Assembly (NCBI GenBank): GCA_022478985.1
Contig: JAKSZP010005265.1
Coordinates: forward strand, 339,227 to 403,226
Direction: 5' to 3'
Length of the DNA: 64,000 bases
Source of the DNA: Massospora cicadina
Lineage: Eukaryota; Entomophthoromycota; Entomophthoromycetes; Entomophthorales; Entomophthoraceae
Below the pieces are notes generated by a model that saw nothing but the letters and a program-made list of their open reading frames with translations, was not told the origin of the DNA and searched no databases. Shown piece after piece: positions 32,396 to 43,033 of this stretch. The stretch's first letter is position 1. Each line of letters opens with the position of its first letter. Both the position numbers and the translations under genes were made by a program.

Positions 32396-32446
32396 AAAAC
32401 ATCAAAGAATCCCCCCTTGGGTTGGGACCATCTAGTACTAAAAAAA
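32396..32446 (+). mobile_element. SINE-A, strongly 5'-truncated copy
   Basis: A 51-bp insertion ending GGGACCATCTAGTACTAAAA... and flanked by the perfect 14-bp duplication ATAATATATGTTAT (32382-32395 and 32447-32460). The tRNA head is absent, the usual result of incomplete reverse transcription. Confidence 0.8.
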
Positions 32447-32505
32447 ATAATATATGTTATGAAAACTATATTATAATTATTGCAACTTTAAACTTTTCTT
32501 TCTCA

Positions 32506-32523
32506 TTGCAAACACTTTTGCAA
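32506..32523 (+). promoter_or_regulatory. 5'-terminal hairpin of the LINE
   Basis: TTGCAAA-CACT-TTTGCAA forms a perfect 7-bp stem with a 4-nt loop, about 20 nt from the element's 5' end. It is present in L1, L2 and L3. A similar hairpin with different stem bases is at the same place in HAL elements. Confidence 0.6.
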
Positions 32524-32584
32524 CCCATTCAATTCAAGACTAAATCTAGTTTGATAATCTCATAGAGGGGATTAGTCTGCGCCC

Positions 32585-34023
32585 ATGTCTGGGAGCAGTT
32601 GGGCAAGCAAGGCAAGAGGAGCAGGCGGAAGGCCCGTGGCCTCTAACATTCAAAAACGCCCCGGAGAATCTGGCGGAATAGAAAAATATCTAAAAAAACT
32701 GGCGGTCACAATTTCCCCAGAGATACTCATGTGGCAAGCACGATGCAACCAGTACATCAACACGCCACATTCCCAGCCACTTTCATCGGTGGAATTTGGA
32801 GTCCGTGTGCATCTGGACATCCAAAAATGGCCCTATGGGAAAAATTTTGTGAAGATGTACACAAAAATTTCCCGACCGCGGTGTACGTTGCACCTCACTC
32901 CATGTCACGCGGTTGGCTGGACCTAGGTTTTGAAAGCAAAATAGCAGCAGATGAGGCTGCAGCGGTGCGCATAGTGGTCAACCTCCCTGAAGGGCAATGG
33001 GTCATCAAAACTAAACGTACCAGATGGACAAAATCAAACCAAATTTTCCTCACGTTTGACTTTTTGCCTACTACGGTAAAACGTGACATTTTGGAGCAAC
33101 ACCTGAAAGATGGTCTCGCCATATATGGCGAAATACAATCTTTCGAAATGCAACATTTCACACTGATGCCACACCTGTGCACCGGTAAAGCCATCGCAGT
33201 TCTGACCCCAACTGAGGAGATTGTGAAGGACCTAACCCAGATCCCGCACTCCACCTTTATTGACATCGCAGGGCACACCACCCACCCATTCCGGGTAACC
33301 ATGGACAGCGCGCCCCCATTTTCACCCACTGTGACGCGTTCAGCCATAAGGCACACACGTGCCCCATCAAAGAGGGCGTTACATTCCAAGAGCACCCCTC
33401 GGTGGCCATGGCCAGCGGAGAGGCGCACTACAAACCAACCGCAAGCACTAAAGAGGCTTTCCCGTGGGGAGCACAAGGCTGCTACCTATTGGTAAAGCCC
33501 ATCTCCCTGCAGGAGCATAAGAAGGCCAAGCAGGCCCATAGGACTGCGGCCAAGGAAGCGGCCAAGGTCACTACCACCATCCCACACTCACAACGCCAGG
33601 AGGACATGGAGACCTTCGCGGCGGAAGCAACTCGGGAATCCATCACCCAATCAGATTGGGAGGCCCAAGTCAAATGGGCCACTCAATCTGAGGATCCAAT
33701 GGGAGCTTTGATCTCACCCAATCGCTGCACCCAAGCCCCAGTTGAAACCAACTTGGGACCTATCCCAACCGAAAAAAAAATTTTGCCCCACTCAACGGTG
33801 CACCGAACTTATCCGCACCACAAAAAATTCGTCCGACGTTGGGAAAACAAAAGCGAAGGCCAAAGCCAACGTGACTCTTTCCACAAAAATTAACAAAAAC
33901 CCATATAGTGTTGCTGCTAATACCCACGCTGCTGTGAAAGCCTGTGGGGACCTGGAAGAGGCTGGTGGGCCAGGGGGCCCACCCCTCACACCTAAGGTGC
34001 GATGGGGGAAACCTTCACTCTAG
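32585..34023 (+). pseudogene. LINE L2 ORF1: RRM-like and CCHC protein, frameshifted
   Basis: Starts at the ATG shared by all full copies (32585), about 98 bp from the 5' end. Open pieces are 32585-32926, 32731-33495 (254 aa) and 33402-33893, in different frames. The RRM-like part (G-W-L-D-L-G-F-E-S-K-I-A-A-D-E-A-A-A, then T-F-D-F-L-P-T-T-V-K-R-D-I-L-E) is clear. In the knuckle (about 33312-33370) the first Cys is Phe and one base is missing. The end runs to TAG at 34021-34023 and overlaps the ORF2 start by 22 nt, because the stop TGA of L3 is CGA here. A 193-aa antisense frame (32895-33476) is only its shadow. Confidence 0.88.
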
Positions 34024-37000
34024 GGACGCTGAATATCGCCGGACTCAAGGCCTCCCCGTCCTGGGCTAGGAAACTGAGTTTTTTACAAAATAATTTACCC
34101 GTGGATATCCTGGCCATCCAGGAAACCCACTGTCCACGAGGTTCTGAGGATGCTTGGAAAACAATGTTCCTACCATCCCTATCCTTTTGGTTGAAGCACT
34201 ATGGGGTGCTAATTTGAAAAAATAATTTTTTTAAATTTACATCTTCAGAAACATTCCTAAATGACCGAGTGCTTGTTGTCACCTTCTCATGGGCTGATGT
34301 TGCACACACAATTGTCAACATTTACGCCCCAAACGGTGCACAAGAGCGTCAGGAATTTTTCTCGTTGGTCAAATCCCTCCTGCTACCCCCCAATTCTTTC
34401 CTAATTGGCGACATGAACTGTTGGCTAACCTCACCAACGGACTGGTGGCCGCCCTCACCCCATGCCCCACAGGGTCATGTAGAAGAACGCGTTCTAAAAG
34501 CCACCCTTGGGTTAATGGATGCGCTGCCGCGACATGCCCCACTGCTCAAAAACATGACACATCCCCACGTCCACAACGGCCAATTAAGGTCCATGACCCG
34601 CATTGACCTTATTCTAGCGCCGGCGAAATTCCAACCCCACATCTCCCACTTTCAAAACAACAAAAATGGAATTCTCCAACCACCGACTGGTCTCAATAAC
34701 ATACCACTTACCCGTCACAGTTGCAAAGCCCCACATTGGTGCAAAATCCGCCCCCAGAGCTTGCGTCACCAGGATTTTCCACGTGGGTGGAAGAGGCAAC
34801 TTTGGCAAAATCGTTTGTTGCACCATTTTGCGTGGACCCCATTTCCACATGGGCAACTTTCAAAGAAGACACCATCCGCCACTATCGCCATCTCTCATCC
34901 AGACGCTCACGAGCCACATCAGCGGTTATATTGCGTGCACTGGCGGAATTGGCCCACTTGGAATCAATATTCCAGCCTCAGGATATAGCCCTGCATGGGG
35001 CCAGAAGTGGGCGGAGGCAGCAGCCCACCTCAACGCACTTTGAAAGGCAACACAAACATCAGGTTTGTGTCCAATACAAGGCCACACGCATCATTTAAGG
35101 CGACAAATGCAAGCATACTTCTTCAAAAAAAATTTTGCACCACACCAGAGCATGGCCTGCACACAGGTGCGAAGATCAGATAATTTTATTGTGGACACAC
35201 CGGCTGAAGTGGCAATCAAAATGCAAAGATATTACTCCGAGTTATACTATGCTGAACCAATTCAACTGGCCAAAATGGCGGAATTTCTTGACAGAGCTCA
35301 TATCTGCACCATTTTCCGATACCCGGAAATAATGAATTTAATTACTCCAAACGAATTATGGACTACCATTCGCGGTGTGCCAAACTGAAAATACCCAGGC
35401 CCAGATGGCATTCCATATGAGTTCTACAAAAAATATTTTAAATATATATCCCCATTGCTGCTAGCCTCACTCAACCAAAGCCTGTTGGAAACGCGCCTCC
35501 TACCAGGAGGACATGAGGCCTTTATGGTCACACTCTTCAAGAAAGGGGATAGGCTAGACTTAGCCAACTGGCGCCCCATTTCTCTAACAAACACAGACAC
35601 CAAAATTTTAACAAAAATCATGGCTAACCGTTTAGGGACTGTAGCATCTGCCACCATCTCCCCTAAACAATTTGGTTTCATCCCCAGAAGGTCAATTTGG
35701 GATAACGTGCACTCTGTGGCTAATGTGTGTCAGTCCACAGCCTCTGGGGCACTTGTATTCTTGGACAAACAAAAGGCCTATGATAGAGTAAACTGGGAAT
35801 ACCTTAGGCCTGCCTCCAACAATTCCGCCTACCTCCCCGCTTCATTAACTGGGTGATGCTGCTCATGGAATCTGCAACAATGGCAGTGGCAAGTGGCCCA
35901 GGTTTCCTAACGGAAGTAGTCCATCCTCAAAGGGGCCTGCGACAAGGGGACCCCCTGAGCCCACTCTTATACAACTTCAGCCTTGACCCACTACTGCGAA
36001 ATGTGAATTCCCAAATCACTGGGGTCCATGTGCCAGGCCAAACCCCAGTCAAGATGATGGCATTTGCAGTGATTGCGTGGTGGGGGTGTCTAAAAATAAA
36101 GATGCACACGCGCTCGAAGCCCTCATCCAGGAATATTCCCAGGTAAGCAACGCGGCACTGAACGCCTCCAAAACCGAAATCATCCTCCTTGGTCAGTTTC
36201 AGAACTGCTGGGCCCCAGCAAGTAGTTCCCAACCCAGCCCAGCTGCTCACCCAAGTCCACGCCTTACTAACTCAAAACACACCGCTCCACTGGTGCTCCC
36301 CTTTGTGCCGCGACCTACCATAGGACCGGTACGCCATCTGGGCGTGTGGTTGGAGGCAGGAGGATACGCGTCGGCAGTAATGGAGGGCCATATACTGGAC
36401 AACGTGACTTAGCGAATCGCCTCTCTCAGAGCCCACCCTACTACCCTCACTGGCAGGGTTGTTCTTGCCAACTCTATGCTCCTATTCAAAGTCTGGTTTG
36501 GAGCCCACGCCATCCCCTTCTCCCCAAGCTTCTTCAAATCCCTGTATGCTTTGCTACAAGGTTGGCTTTGGTCAGGCCGCCCTCCACCAGTACGGCTAGA
36601 GGTCATGTTTGGCCCTCATCATCATGGTGGCATGGGCCTACTTGACTTCAAAGCCCCATGCTGCCAAGATCCTAGGCACCTGGATTGCAGCCGTCACTGC
36701 TCCTACACTCCCATCCCAACACTGGTCCCGCGCGGCCCGCTCCAACTTCTCCTGAGCCTTGGGCCTCAACAATCCATCAAACCCCCACTCCCTGATGAAA
36801 TACCTCGCATCACACACATCAGCCACAGGTCCTCACGGGACCAAAACCCACTACAAACGAATCCTACTCTCCATGTGAAGCGCAGAGTGGAGATTTTGTA
36901 TTAGTGGACATACAACCCAAAGAGGCCGCCCCTCCTCAGTTCACACAAGAGGTACACGGGCTACCCATCCATGATGGCGTGATCCTCATTCGGCCCCAAG

Positions 37001-37700
37001 TCAAATCCAGGGTGGACTACCTGGACATGATGGACATCCCTTATTCCACTGAGACCCAAAAGACTATCTGGAAATACGCACACCATCCTCTGTTGCAGCC
37101 TCAAGTCCGCTCCCATGTGTGGCGCTGCCTGAGGCGGGTGTATCGTACAGCTGAGCGCTCTAATGCTTTACACTCATCCTGTGTCGTGTGTGGCCAGTAT
37201 GGAACGCTGTTTCACCGCCTGGAGAAGTGCCCCACCTCTAAAGTAATATGGCGCGAAGTCCAACGTCTGCTAGGCCAGGATCAAACACATTTCTTCAGTC
37301 TGTCAAGAGATATGTTTGCTTCATCAATGGCCTCCCCCTCCCACCCTCCCTTCATGCTCTGGTGGTTGCAATCGCCATGTGGACTATCCACACGATTGTC
37401 TTGGATGCCATCGCCGGATCCATCCCCACCCTCCCTGAAGCTGTCCACAGATTCCGGTCTCATTTGATGGATCACTTTCAAGCGTGGATGTTTGGATATC
37501 TCCCACCACGTCGCCGGCAGCTGGTCTCCTCCTGGTTCCCAGTCTAGTTCATCAAATCAGACCCCTTCCTCCACACGTGCTCAATAGTGGCTACGCCCCC
37601 TACACACGTTCCCTCCCCCTTCCCATAAGTGGCGTTCCCGCTGGCAACAAGAGATAGCATCACTTCTCTGGGGTGCCTCACCTGGTACTAAGTTTTTCTC
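34002..37700 (+). pseudogene. LINE L2 ORF2: APE endonuclease and reverse transcriptase, broken
   Basis: ATG at 34002. The endonuclease shows L-A-I-Q-E-T-H, N-I-Y-A-P-N and L-I-G-D-M-N-C-W (to about 34430), with an in-frame stop after G-V-L-I near 34217. RT blocks are G-P-D-G-I-P-Y-E-F-Y-K (35401), N-W-R-P-I-S-L-T-N, K-A-Y-D-R-V-N and G-L-R-Q-G-D-P-L-S-P (35940). At the palm (about 36060) two bases are missing, so F-A-D-D becomes F-A-V-I. The C-terminal knuckle C-V-V-C-G-Q-Y-G-T-L-F-H-R-L-E-K-C is intact at 37183-37233. At least five frameshifts or stops inactivate it. Confidence 0.92.
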
Positions 37701-37780
37701 GTCTGAGTCATATTCGGAAGTGTCTTTCCATGGTCGGCCTTCCCCACAATAAATTTAAAATTTAAATAATTATTGCAACT

Positions 37781-38218
37781 AAATTTGTTTAAGTTGAACA
37801 TTTTAAATTTAAGTGAATATATACTAGCCATCTTTTAAGGTTCACATTTAATAAATACATTCTCATATTAAGTAACTTAAAGTCATGTATAAACTTTTAA
37901 GTCTACTGCACAGGTTCTGTAAATGATTTGTAAAAATAAAGTTGATTTTTAGTTGTATGGAAACATTTATCCAGTTGAGTCTTCCTTATAAGTAGTTTTA
38001 ACTCCATCCATATATCCTCTTAGAGGCAAGTAATATATTACTCACTTCAGGTTAATTAAGATGATAACCAAGAGTAAATGATTGGTGGAATTTGACATAG
38101 TCGTTGTGAAGCCTCAACTTTGGGCTTTTGAATTAAATATCTAATTAGGCATTCTTAACTTTTTTATTTACATTTATTATTAGTCGATGTTTATAAAGGG
38201 ATTAACACTTAAATTTAC
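37781..38218. other. Unassigned AT-rich DNA
   Basis: About 440 bp between LINE L2 and HAL-D without recognisable features. Confidence 0.6.
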
Positions 38219-39455
38219 TGTTGATATCAATTTACAATATATTTGAGTACACTGACCTGGAGATGGACTTTACCAATGCTTAAAAGCTAAAACTTAAGTA
38301 AATAAAATAAAATAAACTAAAAAGAGATATATGGATACACTCAAACTGACACAAAATCAAAGAAAATCACACCAACCAAGTTGGAAGTGGAAATAGCTAT
38401 CCAACCATGGTGGAGGGTGAAGGAGAGATCAGGAGGCTCTTCATCCTCATCTGGTGGGGACATGTAACAGCTCAAAGCTGTGAGCACTAGCGTAGCGCAT
38501 CATGGAAATGGGAGTTGAGATAACAGAGAAGTGCTTGCAACTCAATGTGTGCAATAAGGAGGTTAGAAATGTAGATTGTAAGGTCTTTCTCATCCTTGAG
38601 GCATACTTTAGGTAGTGTGTCAATAGTTGTGAGGTTGTTGCGGGTAATTCAGGCTTTTGTGATAAACTTTACAACTGCCATGACTTTTTTGAACTGCTGT
38701 ATGCGGCACCTGAAAGTATTGGATATGTTCTTTTTTATGTTTTGGGAGAATGGTAATAGGGAGGATAGGAGGTGGAAGGCCCACAGCCAGAAGCTTCATC
38801 TGATTTTGCAATGTCTTTAAGGGTTGGGCGACATCCCAGTTGGCAACTGCCTCTTCAACTAGTTGGTGGTCAACTCTAAATGGGGTGGCATCAGGGCGAG
38901 GCACATAATGGCGCTTTGTAAACTGGGCTGCATATTCAGCATTGAGTTATATCTTGAATGGATGAGGCCCAGCGTATTTGACTTTAGTGATAAACTCACC
39001 TGATTTGTCAACCTCAACAAGTAATTCCATGATATTTTGGTTTAATTTTATTGGGTTAATTGCATATGAGTGATCTGTGGCGGTTGGCTGGGAGGATACT
39101 TTAGAATTTACTGTAGTACATCCTGACTCCTTATTGGTTGATTCAGGAGAAGAGGTTTGTTAAGGTAATTTTTGGTTGGTTGATTCAGTGGTTGCTGTGG
39201 CTACCACTTTGGGGTGAGGGGGTAAGGATAGTGCCCCAATCAAAAAAGTTAATTGGATAAGCTATGGGATCATCATGCAAAGAGTTGCGTGTGGGTGTCA
39301 CAGCTTGGGTGATGGAGGGGCAGCGCCGTTTCAAATGGTCCATTTAAAAACAGGTAGGGCAGATGTTACGCCATCCATCCACTTGAGCCCAAAAAGGATG
39401 GTCAGGGGAAGAGGGGATAATGGTGTGAGAGGGTAATGAGAGGGCTACTTCTGTT

Positions 39456-41354
39456 CAATTCGATTTATTCGATTTATTCGAGGTACGCCAACCAGGGGAC
39501 GGACAGTACTGATCACAACACTCAAAATGGCAAAACAAACTACTAACCAGGTGGGAAGCAGAAACTGCTTAACCCACCATGGCAGAGGGTGAGGAGGGGT
39601 TGGGGGGTTGGTTTTCAGAAAGACCCGCCTCAATCAAGGGGTGTTGGTTGCAGTACTGGATCAGAGCAGAGAGCCAGGGCGTTGGGGCATCTGCATAGTG
39701 GGGGCTGAGGTCAGCGTAGTAGGAGTTTTCCACTTCTGCATCAAGATAATGACGGGAAAGTGTCTCAACAAAAGCTGCGAGGAGAACTTCAGCTTCTTTG
39801 CGGGCTTCAGGAAGTTGGGTGAAAAGGGAGATACTGTGGCGGGTGATTTTGGCTGAGGGGTTGAATGAAGCAAGTGTTGCGACATTCATAACAGCAATTT
39901 CAGCATCATCAAATAATTTTGAGATGTCACTGCAGGGAGATTCAGGGAAGTCAGGGGGAAGAAGATGGTGGGCAGGCCATGCTGGAGCTGAGCCACTGAC
40001 TGGGCCACCGCGGTGCGTAGTTTTGGGCAATGAGGAGAGGCCACCGCAGCTAAGGCGAGCTGGTGGTCACTTTGGAAGGGGGTTGTATTGGGTAGAGGAG
40101 CAAAATGGCGAGGGGTAGGGGTTTCATCAAAGTCGGGAAGGAAAAATTCTGCCCGACCATAATCGCCATGGCAGAGAGGTTGACCTGTATGCTTACTAAT
40201 AAGGATATTACCTGATTCGTCAGTTTCAGCCAATAGATCCCATGGATTTTGGTTCACTGGAATAGTGGCATTTAAATTTGAGTGGGTAGGATTGGGCGAA
40301 TGGGCAGCTGCTTGGGTACGAATGTTGGTCCAAGCATTGCTCTGATTGGCTGGCGTAGATTTAGGTGGGAGAGTGAGGATGGAGGTTTTGGGTGGGGCTG
40401 ATTTTCCATGTGGGCCCACTGAACGAGATTGGAGGGTGGGAGGGGGCAGCAAAGCGCCCCATAATGAACCTCCAGAGGGGGGCTCAGAAGCTGCATCAGC
40501 AGATTTGGCCTTAGGGCACGCTCTTTTTGCATGGTCGAGGCCAAAGCAGAGGGAACAAATCTGCCTACCATTATTGACCCAAGCCCAAAAGAAATGATCA
40601 GGTGCTGCAGCCACACTAGCGCGGGGTGGGATTTGTTGGGCTATGGTAGGGTGGTGTGGTATGATGGTGGCTGTTGCACGAGGAGCAGCAAGGCGTTCTG
40701 CACCAGAAGGAATGGCAAAGATGAGGTTGGGCTGAGTGCCATAAGCCATGAGCCCCGCGACCAACTGGTCATACAAAACCTGGGGTGGAAGGTGGGATGG
40801 GAGATTTGCAAAGGATACCACTAGCGTGGTGTCTGAAGGGAGGCGAGTACGGGTTGTGGGAATGGGGTTTTTTTTATAAATTAGAGGAGTTTGTGCTGCC
40901 GCTTCAGCATCCTCCTCAGATTGGAACCCAACGTCAAAGTAGCCCTTAAAAGGGCGGAAGTCTATAAAGCCAGCTGGCGCAAAGGCTGTAGTGGCTAGGT
41001 CAATAATTGCCTTATCAGCATATGGGAACAAACGTCCATAGTCCACTCTGAGGCAATAGCGAATAGCAGAGCGAGGGAGGGCGAGAGGATGGGGGCGAGA
41101 AGGGTGGATGCGCGCCAGGTGGAGTGCTAGGTCTCGTGGGGGGACAAAACGGTTGGAAGCAGTGGGCGGGCTGTTTGAACCTGTCCAAACGCGCTTGCCT
41201 GCAGGGCGGAAAACGCTAGGGGGTGCACTGCTGCCCCACACTAGGGTGGCAGGCGGCAGAGCCAAGGACATCAAAGAATAGGTTTGGGCAGATGGCTGTG
41301 GATAAATTAACTTAAATTTAAAATCGCTCAAAAGTGACTTGGAGCGGTTAAAGA
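39456..41354 (-). mobile_element. HAL-C: best-preserved ORF1-only LINE relative (1.90 kb)
   Basis: Bounded by the perfect 15-bp duplication AGGGCTACTTCTGTT (39441-39455 and 41355-41369), inside HAL-D. The 5' end has TTCTTT and a TCA-CTTT-TGA hairpin. There is one long ORF, then a 3' UTR of about 115 bp with the shared segment at 39482-39510 (CTGTCCGTCCCCTGGTTGGC) and a tail of repeated CGAATAAAT units. No ORF2, LTR or terminal inverted repeat is present. It is GC-richer than its surroundings, which suggests recent arrival. Confidence 0.92.
39569..41271 (-). pseudogene. HAL-C ORF1-like protein, one frameshift
   Basis: I take the ATG at 41271 (M-S-L-A-L-P-P-A-T-L) as the start; the open frame upstream to 41331 has no ATG. 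The frame runs to 39886, and the family C-terminus continues in another frame (40030-39569), so a single shift near 39960 splits a protein of about 567 residues. Order: N-terminal part with F-V-P-P-R-D-L-A-L-H-L-A-R-I-H; RRM-like region from F-K-G-Y-F-D-V-G-F-Q-S-E-E-D-A-E-A-A-A through L-V-V-S-F-A-N-L-P; CCHC knuckle C-S-L-C-F-G-L-D-H-A-K-R-A-C near 40545; Pro/Ser/Asn-rich linker; helical C-terminal part. Segments match LINE ORF1 in the same order (G-W-L-D-L-G-F-E-S-K-I-A-A-D-E-A-A-A; C-T-H-C-D-A-F-G-H). Probable RNA-binding particle protein. Confidence 0.88.
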
Positions 41355-42097
41355 AGGGCTACTTCTGTTGATACTGTACAAATAGTCACAAAGTCAGGGG
41401 CCTCCAAGGTGGGTGGCTCCATTGAGAACCAAAAATTGTAGTATAGGATCAGAAACATATTCTGATAATTCAGCAATAATCTCATTATGTAAAATTAGGG
41501 TGATATGTGGATAGGGAGGCCTGAGAACTAAACCATAAGAGTGGTATCGGTGGGCAACCAGGTATGAGTAGTTGGGAGGGGGGTGCCCTGGAACACCAGG
41601 GAGATGGTAGCTGCTATTGCAGCATCATCTTGATTTTAGAAGATGATCTCATAGTACCCCTTGAAGGGGAAGAGGTCAATGGAACCTGCAGGCTGCATAA
41701 CATTGTGGGCTAGTTCAATAATAGCTTTTTCTGAGTAGGGTAACAACTTACTATTTTCAACCCAAAGGCCAAATTGCATGTTGCTCTGGGGGAGCATGAG
41801 GGGGAAACGTGGCACCGCATGGGTTTAGGCAAGATGTAAGGTAAGTCCTTAGGTGGTACATAGCGTCCTGAAGAATTTGGAGGACTAGCTGAGACAGCTC
41901 AAGCACGTTTTGGCAATGGCTGAAAAACATTAGGAGGTGGCTTCACTGCCCCATGCAAGGGCAGTGGGCGTTGGTCACATCAACATAGGTAACGTGAAAA
42001 GAATGACAATGAGTGGAGCTGTCTTTAGTAAATTTTTACCTACAATTAATACAAAAGTGGGCGAATTTTGATACAGATAGGTGTTGATATCAATTTA

Positions 42098-43017
42098 AAA
42101 AATGGAACAATCTATATAGCCAAAATTTCTCATTAAAGAATCCAGGATGATTCACAATATAGTGCTCCACTAGTTGAAAAACCAATTCTTAATATTAGCG
42201 TTGTCTCCCCTTATCTCTTAAATTTTGGTTTACTGATTATAACCCTCTATCTATTTGCTAAATTTTCATTTAAAAATATAAGGTCTAGGAAAGTAAATCA
42301 TAGCACTTTCTACTCTTATCCTTATTGAACTCAAGACAAAGCTGACTTTAGGAATAGTAAGATCTTGCCATTCTGAGGCTTGATAAGCATGCTGAGAGCA
42401 TACCCTTTTATACTATAGTATCCCCAAGTATCTATTATATAATTTACTCTTAATTCAACTCTCTCATGTCAATTTCTAATTTAATTGCATTATTATTGCC
42501 TTAGAGAAGGAATTTTTCTGCTAAGAGGAGTCAAAGTTCTATACCCTAGTGAAAATTATTTCTATCAGGAAACCTCCTGATGCTAGTTTGCCTCATAAAT
42601 TGTCTAGCCCTCGAAGGAATTAGCCAATTATGTACATATCTTCCAGTTCTGTACTTTCTGTCAGGTACCTTCTTAGGATATCAGGTGAAAATGTAATTTC
42701 ACAAAGTTGAATAACTTAGCGCAGAAAATAACACTCTAAATAGAAAAAATTAGAGAAAACCAAAGTGTTTACTTTTTATAAAATACGCAAATTCCTTGAT
42801 CTGAAAGAACATGCCTATTCTCACCAAAAACTACTAGGGAAATTTACTTATCAACTCAACCAGACCCTAAAACAACTTGTAATTGATTTTTGAAATTAAA
42901 AAAGCATCATATGATTTATAAGTTACTTACCACCTATCTAAGAACAATCAATAATATCAGACGCTTAACTACTAGAATTACCATTATTTTAACAACAAAC
43001 TCAAATAACCAGTTTTC
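42098..43017. other. Unassigned AT-rich DNA
   Basis: About 920 bp between HAL-D and HAL-E. No frames above 60 codons, no repeat match and no RNA signal. Confidence 0.6.
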
Positions 43018-43033
43018 TATCCCTTAATATGAA

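Larger units (their letters stand above)
32488..37765 (+). mobile_element. LINE copy L2, full length (5.28 kb)
   Basis: Bounded by the perfect 15-bp duplication ATAATTATTGCAACT (32473-32487 and 37766-37780). Order: 5' hairpin, ORF1 from 32585, ORF2 from 34002, 3' segment at 37716-37745 and AT-rich end. It is nearly identical in layout to L1 and L3, with single-base indels that break both ORFs. The duplicated flanks and full length show a complete retrotransposition event. Confidence 0.93.
38235..42081 (-). mobile_element. HAL-D: ORF1-only LINE relative, interrupted by HAL-C
   Basis: Bounded by the perfect 16-bp duplication TGTTGATATCAATTTA (38219-38234 and 42082-42097). Without HAL-C and its duplication it is 1933 bp. 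The 3' segment (38246-38275, core CCATCTCCAGGTCAG) is the family tail. Coding remnants align with HAL-C. The knuckle at about 39340-39385 reads C-P-T-C-F-stop-M-D-H-L-K-R-R-C, so all four zinc ligands remain but with a stop between them. The N-terminal half is at 41370-41990 with many stops. It is older than the HAL-C inside it. Confidence 0.9.

Noticed and set aside
26702..32446. DNA transposon or MITE with about 30-bp terminal inverted repeats (TAGTACTAGATGGTCCCAAC at both ends), split by LINE L1
   Set aside because: The right copy has its own 14-bp duplication around only 51 bp, and the same string is the 3' tail of SINE-A at 941-962. Two SINE tail fragments in opposite orientation explain the pattern.
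32895..33476. 193-aa antisense frame as a gene
   Set aside because: It is the exact antisense of LINE ORF1, and the matching antisense frames in the other copies are only fragments with the same stops and shifts. It is a shadow frame.
36409..36826. Antisense frames in LINE ORF2 (also 27916-28323, 46419-46826, 58819-59109)
   Set aside because: They lie opposite the GC-rich RT coding strand in all four copies and have no independent motif.
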